NCBI GenBank assembly: GCA_022747635.1
Contig: JAKTNV010000007.1
Span: forward strand, 12,366,997 to 12,430,996
Origin: Hetaerina americana
Lineage: Eukaryota > Arthropoda > Insecta > Odonata > Calopterygidae
DNA: 64,000 nucleotides
Direction of reading: 5' to 3'
Below, in pieces: positions 57,561 to 64,000 of this stretch. A model generated the notes under the pieces. The model searched no databases. It worked only from the letters and a program-made list of their open reading frames with translations, and was not told the origin of the DNA. Positions within the stretch are counted from its first letter, which is position 1, and every line of letters starts with the position of its first letter. The position numbers were made by a program, and so were the translations under genes.

Positions 57561-58544
57561 TCTATAGGAATCACAATCCTTCCCCTCCGTGCGTTTGAAG
57601 GACTCGGAAAGACCGAGAACGCGAATCCAACGGCGCGTGCTTCTTCATGAGGGAAATGGCTCTACGCACGCTTCCAACTCGAACATGCACTTAGCGGCGT
57701 TCGATCCCTTCTGCTTTTTGCCTTCCCCGACCTAAAATAAATAGGCATGGTCTCCGAGACCTAGATGATCGGAAAAGCGAGAGGAAACGCATCTGACAGG
57801 GGTAAATGCGGGGATGAAACAGAACGGCGAAGATGCAAACCGGAGCTCACAAAGAGCGTGCGTGCGTACCTTCCTCAACGCTGAGAGCAGTAGAACAGTT
57901 ATATTAATGTACATACGGCCAGTCCTCCCTTTTCATCGTTTCGTTTTTCGAAGCCCCACTCATCCGTCACGTGCAATGCCACCCTGCGGATTCATCCTCC
58001 CGTCCTCCTGCCGGTGGGAATAACAGATGAATCCCTCCGGCCAATTTCCCCATCGCCTGAACCGTCGTTTAGGGAGGGCAGAGTCGGGCAACGGCCGCTC
58101 CAAGTGGGAGGTTTTTGCGCAAAATATTCAAGAATATGTCGCATTAAAGGCGAGCAAGTGCACATTAGCAAAATATTAAAGAAAAGCTCTGCAGAGAAAC
58201 TGGAAGTGTGGAAAAACAGTTAATTTCCGACTTCCAGAGGATTTGGGAAGGGTGTTCGGCGAGAAATACAAGGTATTGTATATACCCTATTAAATGGTTC
58301 CATAAAAAAATTCGTCCGCTCATGTGCAATCTGAAATTATGCCCCTCTTATCATATTATTTATTGTCAAATATAAATTCAAAAACTGCTTAAAATAAACT
58401 GAATAGTTTTCCACACAGGGGAGATATTAGGGAAATTAGCGTGATGGTGTGCATTTTTTGTCCCAAGTATTTTAGGCTACTGAACCCTGAAGACGTAGGT
58501 ACGTACCACAAATTACTAATATTGTGTATGTGGAACGTATAACT
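57561..58544. other. Unassigned sequence, GC-richer at 57560-58110
   Basis: Short open frames on both strands show no recognisable domain. Nothing was identified. Confidence 0.5.
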
Positions 58545-59057
58545 TTATTATTCTGTTCAATTGTTCCAGTATTTGTATGAAAATAAATGTAAACAAAACA
58601 AACTTTTTGCAGTTTTCGAGTAAGAGAGAGAAAAGCCAAGTTAAATATCAAAATATGAGTTCATATGCAAGAGTAGTTGGAACAGTTTACCCGTTTCAAA
58701 AGTGTTTTGAACCGAAATGCTGAGAGATTAGGGACATAGGAAGAAGGACTGCCTTAGGCAAAAAAGCTTTCACAAGGAGAGAATTGATGACAGGGACGTT
58801 AAGTAAGGGTAACGAAAGAAAAGACTTGGCAAAACTTTGATATGGTGCGTAGTTATGTACAGCGTGGAAACATTGTCATTGAAGCAGGTTGATAAGCGTA
58901 GATTGGTGGCTTTTGAAATCTGGGTGTGGATAAGTATGGAGAAGTTGAAGTGGAGAGAAAGGAAAACAAACGACGAAACACTGGAACAGGCATGGCATGG
59001 TAAAAGGGATGGATGGGAGAAATCATACAGGGGCAGGATAAATGGATACAAAGATTA

Positions 59058-59865
59058 AGGTCTGTCCCAAAAATAGGTAGAATAAATGTGGGGAAAAATT
59101 TATGGCAGATCTAAGTACAAATTGCTGAAATTCTTCATAAGAATACCCTTATGTATCGACGCACCAATGTAAGTGTCTTCGCTAATGCTTCCTGTAAGGT
59201 CCTCGTTCATGCACCTCGTCATGGCCTCTTTGACATAATCCAGTGGTCCAAAATGGCACTTAAAGGGGTTATACTTGGGTCGTACTCAAAGTTCCATCTC
59301 TCATCACCAGTAACTAACTATTCTTAAAGATTCGGGTGACTTTCACCGAGGTCTAAGAGGTCCAAGGTAAGATTGTCACACAAGTAGTCTTCTGACAGAA
59401 CCTTGGGAACCATCTTGGCACACCTTTCTCACGGCTAAATCTTCCGTAAGAATGCAATGCACTGTGGTTTTCTGAATATTTCAATCTTCTAGTAATATCC
59501 GGACACTTGGGGGTCAGCCGGAATTGAGCATGTGTCTCACTTTTTGTATATCTTCATCACACTGTGTTGTTGATGGATGTCCAGGGCATTTCTCATCGTC
59601 AAACTCCTCGTTACCCTCTCAGAACATACTGTACAAGCAGAAAACCATCACTTGCGGCATTTCTCCATCTCCATTAGCATCCTTAATCAAGGTCATGATC
59701 TCCGAGCCCAATTTTCTAAGCTTACTGTTAACGCTCAAAGTTAACTGACGAGGGTCGCGTTTCTTTCCCAAGATCTGCCATAACATATCCAACTACAAAT
59801 CACCCCCCTCCAGCCACCAAATTGGTGGCAAAACAGTATTCTACTTGTTTTTGGGACACACCCTG
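59058..59865 (-). mobile_element. mariner family M3, decayed, inserted in RTE
   Basis: Terminal repeats read aggtctgtcccaaaaatagg on the left and, from the right end inward, cagggtgtgtcccaaaaaca, with TA at 59056-59057 and 59866-59867. It is about 808 bp, shorter than a complete mariner. A related terminal fragment lies at 46683. Confidence 0.85.
59075..59830 (-). pseudogene. mariner transposase remnant (family M3)
   Basis: Pieces in several frames appear on the minus strand: GNEEFDDEKCPGHPSTTQCD and EDIQKVRHMLNS (linker region), EDLAVRKVC with AKMVPKVLSEDY, and LVTGDERWNFEYDPS, which holds the first catalytic Asp in a TGDETW-like motif. A C-terminal piece FGPLDYVKEAMTRCMNEDLT follows. The second and third catalytic regions are deleted and stops are frequent, so the copy is inactive. 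Confidence 0.8.
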
Positions 59866-60085
59866 TACATTGATTGGCAATGGGATGTTGAAAACTGAGA
59901 GAGATGGTTTAACGCTTGGTAAACGAGGAAGAGGCTGAAAGAGGGTGAAAAGTTTGGGCGAAATGAAGAGAGGAATGGAGCATGAGGAATTGCAGACGGG
60001 TTTATTATAGGCTCGGATGTCTGGCAGCACTTTGCTTGGAGATATATCGTTGTACCGTTCTGTAGGTTGTACTGATAATAATACC

Positions 60086-61553
60086 TTTCCCATGCTTTTT
60101 GACCTGAGTGAATAGTCCTTTTATTTAAACGGATCAGGGGAATAAGTATTTTTAACGTGTACTCGTGGTCTATCCAACTTTTGGAAGTAGAATTATTCGT
60201 TATCAATATAAAAAGGTGTTAGATCGCCAATGTTAAGAACTGGGGCAGTTCGTGAATCCCCGTGCGTCGTATCTAAATCTCCGTACGCCGCACCACCAAC
60301 AGCAATGTACGTAGATTTATCGTATTAAGTATGTATGCATTATTAATTTTTTTGGGCATAACCTGAAGATTATTAGGTTGTTCAGGAGGGTGGAATTGGA
60401 TGGCACTCTGGTCACGAGATTACAGTGAGTAGTAGGCTGCATGGATTCAAAGTTCATTTCGTCTTGTCTCGATGATTAAGAAGTAAGGAACGTAGCAAAG
60501 TGAGAGGATACACTGGACGGCTCATTCTTCAAGTCAGGAAAACACAGGGCTGCCTTGGTTCAATAGTATCGGTGAAAATACTACCCAAAGGTAACAGATC
60601 TGTAATTCGAATGTGGTTTCAAATAACAGTCTTTTATGGAATGCTTTAAAGCGTGCCACCGTCGGGAAATGTGTCCGCGTCTTTCACTTCCATTGATATT
60701 GTGGTATAGCACTGAATTCATCATCATGCATCGGTATAAATATCTATTGACATGAAATTTCAAACTAAAAAAAACATTAGTCACTCTCCACCACGAATGT
60801 GGTGGAGAGTGACTAATTCTTCTAAAACTTTCTCGGGAATTCTCTAATTTTTAGGTATCTATCGCAATCAAAATTACTGTTTTGTACAAGTACAGACTGA
60901 AAATATACAAGTGGTCAGATGAAGGGTGAGAAGTATATGTAAAGGTGCATTTTCTTCAGGGACTTGTCAATGCTGCCGCTATTCATAATAGCCGATTCGA
61001 AATTAAATCCTTTAATTGTTACTAATTGCGCTGCAAACATCATCCCGTGTGGTTTATTAGTGCTCCTTAATACCTGTTAATTTCGTGTAAGCTATCACTC
61101 GGTGAAGCACCGTCCGTTCACTATTTGAATCGCCGTTCCTTTATTCCCTGGAATGCGTACTTAGCACTCAAGCGTTAATATAGGAAGTTCCATCGTTCCG
61201 ACACTCCTATTTGATTCTCAACTCGAGATACCAACGAATCTTATATCTCTAGAGATAATCTAAGCACCTGCTAAATTTATGGAGTGTAAAAATCACTGTT
61301 CACTTTAAGAGAGCTCTATGTAGTAGCCTCTTTATTTCTTATTGCAGCGGAGTGAAAACATCAACTCCCCTGTTTATCCGCCCACCAACTCGTTCGAACT
61401 TATACGCATCAAGTCATTTAATAGTAATTACTCATGCTCTGCGAGTGATATTTTCATCAGACTTAAGATTATACCCCATGAAAAGTACTTCAAACACTTC
61501 TGACCCATAATTAGAGAGCTGTAATCGAGGCTTTCCTCTGAGCAAGTAACCCA
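60086..61553. other. Unassigned sequence
   Basis: AT-rich. Apart from the short hairpin at 60776 nothing was recognised. Confidence 0.5.
60776..60817. repeat. Perfect hairpin with 19-bp arms
   Basis: attagtcactctccaccac is followed by gaat and its exact complement. Arms are 60776-60794 and 60799-60817. The 4-base loop is too tight for a usual microRNA precursor. Confidence 0.9.
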
Positions 61554-61659
61554 CGAGGGTGGACCTCAGAAATTTTCAGAAAATATCAAAAACTTGCTGA
61601 AAATTTCAGAAAAAATGTATAGTATCTTTGTTAGGTCAGAAACTTTCAGACCACCCTCG
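61554..61659. mobile_element. Mariner-type MITE
   Basis: The 106-bp unit has inverted ends, cgagggtgg on the left and ccaccctcg on the right. A TA follows the right end, and the expected left TA appears as CA. The first ten bases at the right end (cgagggtggt) are the same as those of mariner family M1 at 41505. The interior is made of cagaaa/tttctg motifs and has no frame. The most likely origin is a non-autonomous element moved by an M1-type transposase. Confidence 0.65.
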
Positions 61660-62013
61660 TAATGTGTTTGACGTAGTCTTATTATTTAGTTTCATTCGTA
61701 AAATCAAGGTGAAAAAAATATCATTACAACCATTGAATCTTTTTTTACGTCCATTTCCATATCTATATTTCATCAAAGCATCTAATTTCAGCTATTTGCT
61801 TTGATATTTACTTTTCTGACTTAATAGAGATAAAATCTAGCAATTTATTGTTATTATTTTCATAAGGAATTAAAGGGAGCAAAATGAGTGAGGACGGTAG
61901 TTTCTTCATTGAAGAAAACTAATTTTGCGTTTTTTTTTCATTTTATAATGCATGTATGAATGTAAGACTCATACAATTGGCAAACAATATAAAATTTTAT
62001 GTACCATAAAATA
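61660..62013. other. Unassigned AT-rich sequence
   Basis: No coding or repeat feature was recognised. Confidence 0.5.
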
Positions 62014-62237
62014 AGTAATCAACCCGAAGGTCGGTTTGGTAGTTGATGGTAGAGTTCACCCAGTACTGAGCCCGACAGCGTGTGAAATTCACACATCAGG
62101 GTAGGGGGGCCAGCTCCTTTCCCTGTGCCGGTTATGGTTTCCCAGGAAGACCTGGTACCCGAAAAATCACATAGTTTGGGTGGAGCTGCAGATGCCCTGA
62201 GTGCCTTGCCCGGGAATCGGACCCGGGCCCGCCGATC
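62014..62237 (-). mobile_element. tRNA-derived SINE (family S1), copy 4, head-truncated
   Basis: On the minus strand the B box region (gggtccgattcccgggcaag), body (cctgggaaaccataaccggc) and end (cttcgggttgattac) match 54074-54340. The A-box part of the head is missing. The tail passes into tattttatggtac without a long (TA)n. Confidence 0.87.
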
Positions 62238-63405
62238 AATAGTTCATCATGTGAAATATTTTTCAAAAATCCGTACATACTACCTTTGGATCAACATCAT
62301 TCAAAGAAATAAAACCACTAACAAGTAAACGAATTAAATATAGCCCTCAATATTACCCATCTTCCCCTATTATTATCCATAATTGATTATATGTATATAA
62401 ATCCGAGCATCCGTTTTTGTATCATTCTAATGCCAAAATTAAATCATATATATTGAGTTGAAGTTTGCTACGAGCAAAGATAAGCGCCTCTTCCAACACA
62501 TGTGTAAATGAACATGTTAATTTGTGGTCAAGTGTGAAACCAGAAACGTTACATATTTTTCAATGGCGTTTTTGAAAAATCAATAAAGTGTTTTCCTATT
62601 TGCTCAAATTTCGGAAGATATTTCAAAACGAGAGTGAATGGAAAAGAAGAGAATGGTGGAATCGATAAAAATGCATATCGGTGATATAACCAATAAAAAA
62701 TTTGAGGAAATGATTAAAGAGGTACGTATTGATGCGGAATGAACCTATGAATTAAAGAAGAGTAGTTTTGGAAGATAAATCAAAGATGGTGAGGAAGGTA
62801 TGAGGACTGTTGGAGAATGAAGAAATAACCTAAGAAGATTTTAACTTATGGTAATCGTAACTGACGTAAATGCATACCTTAAATGTCGTCTTCCTTGGTT
62901 TTAGGCAATAATTATTATAATCATATGAACTTTGGATTGGCTGCATTGAGTTAAAACAGTTGGCGGTCAGCGAACGACTTTAACACATTGCACGTCTAGA
63001 TACTTAAAGTGAATTCTCGCGGCTCAAGCAAAGTTATCTGAAGGTGGTGGAGTGAAGTTGAGTGTGGGTGGAGACCAAGGTTCGTGGAATACTGAGACTG
63101 CATCTATAGTTCTTTGCTTTTGCTAATGATCCGCCGCCACAGTTATAATGGCGTCTCAGTCTGCTCTTGAATTTCGGGAGGAATAAAAGTCTATCGCGAA
63201 ATATTTAACAGTGTACTGACTTGTTTTAGGAACCACGGTATTGTTAACACTGTTGATGTGGAGTGTACTGATTCCTCTTCTTGAATCATCTCCGTACATC
63301 CTCCTTATTCACCTATTCCATTAAATTACTCTGCAGCACATACGCATTAATTTAAATTTAATTTTTAAAAAAATTAGCATAGCCACAGAAGAAAGAGATC
63401 GTAAG
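62238..63405. other. Unassigned AT-rich sequence
   Basis: No recognisable gene. The GA-rich plus-strand text at about 62590-62830 has broken open frames that I could not match to the LINE families here. Confidence 0.45.
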
Positions 63406-63726
63406 GTTCTGATTCGCCTTATCTTGGAATACTTTTACAAATTATGGGAAATGTATGAAGTGAGACATATCAAAAAGATAAAAAAGTTAAAAAAAGGCAG
63501 CCATGTGTGTACTCGGTGGGCATAGAATTTTAGATAGCGTAACGGATATGTTGGATATTCAGAATTGGATAGTTTACAAAATAGAAGAAAGAGAAGGTCA
63601 GGTGCGATCTATATAATAATTAAAAATGACGAGGCGTGGGAAGATGTAAGGGAGGAAATATAAAAAAGCCATGTTTTAAGGGATAAAACGACAATAGTTA
63701 TAAAAAGAACCTAAAAAATAGAATAA
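63406..63726 (+). pseudogene. CR1-type non-LTR element, decayed C-terminal fragment
   Basis: Plus-strand pieces VLIRLILEYFYKLWEMYEVR, KAAMCVLGGHRILDSVTDML and GAIYIIIKNDEAWEDVREEI correspond in order to the C-terminal region of the minus-strand element at 51848-52241 (AARYVLGRHKRTESVTEML, GAMYRIV, KKDEAWEDLCKEI). There are several frame changes and a stop. Confidence 0.7.
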
Positions 63727-63827
63727 TTTTTCATTTTTTAAAATAAGTATTGTAGCAAGTTTCTCACACTCCCCATCTCTTCGTGGGTGTTTTCCTGCGT
63801 GGGATGTTACTAGGTGGGCAAGGCCAC

Positions 63828-64000
63828 GCTCTCCCTATCTTTTCTCACAAACCTCATTCTTTGCTTCGATATGAAAATCTGTGCGTAATGTTTCTGGCTT
63901 TCTATGTATATTTAAGAGTGAGAACATGTATAGCGACTGTGTATGGATGTACTTATTTATTTTATAGAATTATATAATGTATATGATGATGGGTTGAATG
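63828..64000 (+). mobile_element. LINE 3' end, second copy, cut by the window edge
   Basis: gctctccctatcttttctca with the following caaacctcattctttgctt, and gatgatgggttgaatg at the edge, match the same landmarks at 1821-1860 and 2257-2275. It follows the CR1-type fragment at 63406-63726 by about 100 bp, so it may be that element's 3' untranslated region. Confidence 0.6.

Larger units (their letters stand above)
58545..60085 (+). mobile_element. RTE-clade C-terminal fragment split by a mariner
   Basis: The left part (58545-59057) reads NVNKTNFLQFSSKREKSQVK, equivalent to NINKTKFMQFSRKKK at 28 kb. It continues with a QFT-F-SVL piece, GKKAFTRRELMTGTLSK and CVVMYSVETLSLKQVDKRRL with AFEIWVW and RERKTNDETLEQ. 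The right part (59868 onward) continues with LIGNGMLKTERDGLTLGKRG and LGEMKRGMEHEELQTG, the end of the RTE protein. The two parts join across a TA dinucleotide occupied by a mariner (59058-59865). Frame changes and stops make it a pseudogene. This fragment covers the C-terminal region missing from the 28 kb copy. Confidence 0.82.

Noticed and set aside
60776..60817. microRNA precursor
   Set aside because: The arms are perfectly paired and the loop is only four bases, which is unsuitable for normal Drosha/Dicer processing.
1..64000. CRISPR arrays, phage or bacterial operons
   Set aside because: No direct repeats with regular spacers, no operon-like gene packing, and all recognisable proteins are eukaryotic transposon proteins.

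Overview
The window looks like arthropod, most probably insect, nuclear DNA. It is AT-rich, has no bacterial-style gene packing or ribosome-binding sites, and holds many mariner (Tc1/mariner) copies together with RTE, Jockey and CR1/L2-type non-LTR retrotransposons, tRNA-derived SINEs and long (TA)n tracts. I found no host protein-coding gene, tRNA gene or rRNA gene that I can support. It reads as an intergenic region or a very large intron of a repeat-rich genome. The species cannot be fixed from the sequence.

Layout. 1-25.6 kb is mostly unique DNA: a LINE 3' end with microsatellites (1.8-2.3 kb), a small hairpin-ended retroposon (5.6 kb), and several GC/CpG-rich, strongly pyrimidine-skewed blocks (16.2-17.4 and 22.8-25.6 kb) that could include promoters or first exons, although no coding sequence is convincing. 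25.6-33.7 kb is a retroposon cluster: a tRNA-SINE, RTE fragments, an RTE element with a second SINE inserted in it, decayed mariners and a foldback element. 33.7-38.5 kb is featureless. 38.6-39.3 kb is an internally deleted mariner with perfect terminal repeats. 41.5-44.3 kb is a full-length mariner split by a 5'-truncated Jockey element with an intact reverse-transcriptase frame. 45.4-52.5 kb holds an RTE 5' region, a possible Penelope-like remnant between two (TA)n tracts, SINE and LINE fragments, and the second copy of the hairpin-ended retroposon. 54-64 kb holds SINEs, three CR1/L2-like fragments, a 225-bp tandem duplication, an RTE fragment interrupted by a mariner, a MITE and a short perfect hairpin.

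The parts relate through insertion history rather than through pathways. The nesting gives relative ages: RTE is older than the mariner at 59 kb, RTE is older than the SINE at 29 kb, and the mariner at 41.5 kb is older than Jockey. At least three mariner families can be separated by their terminal repeats. The least explained object is a pair of roughly 130-150 bp elements at 5.6 kb and 52.4 kb. Both share a conserved, foldable head, both end in a long inverted repeat, and both are flanked by direct repeats of different length (8 and 11 bp), as expected for retroposition.
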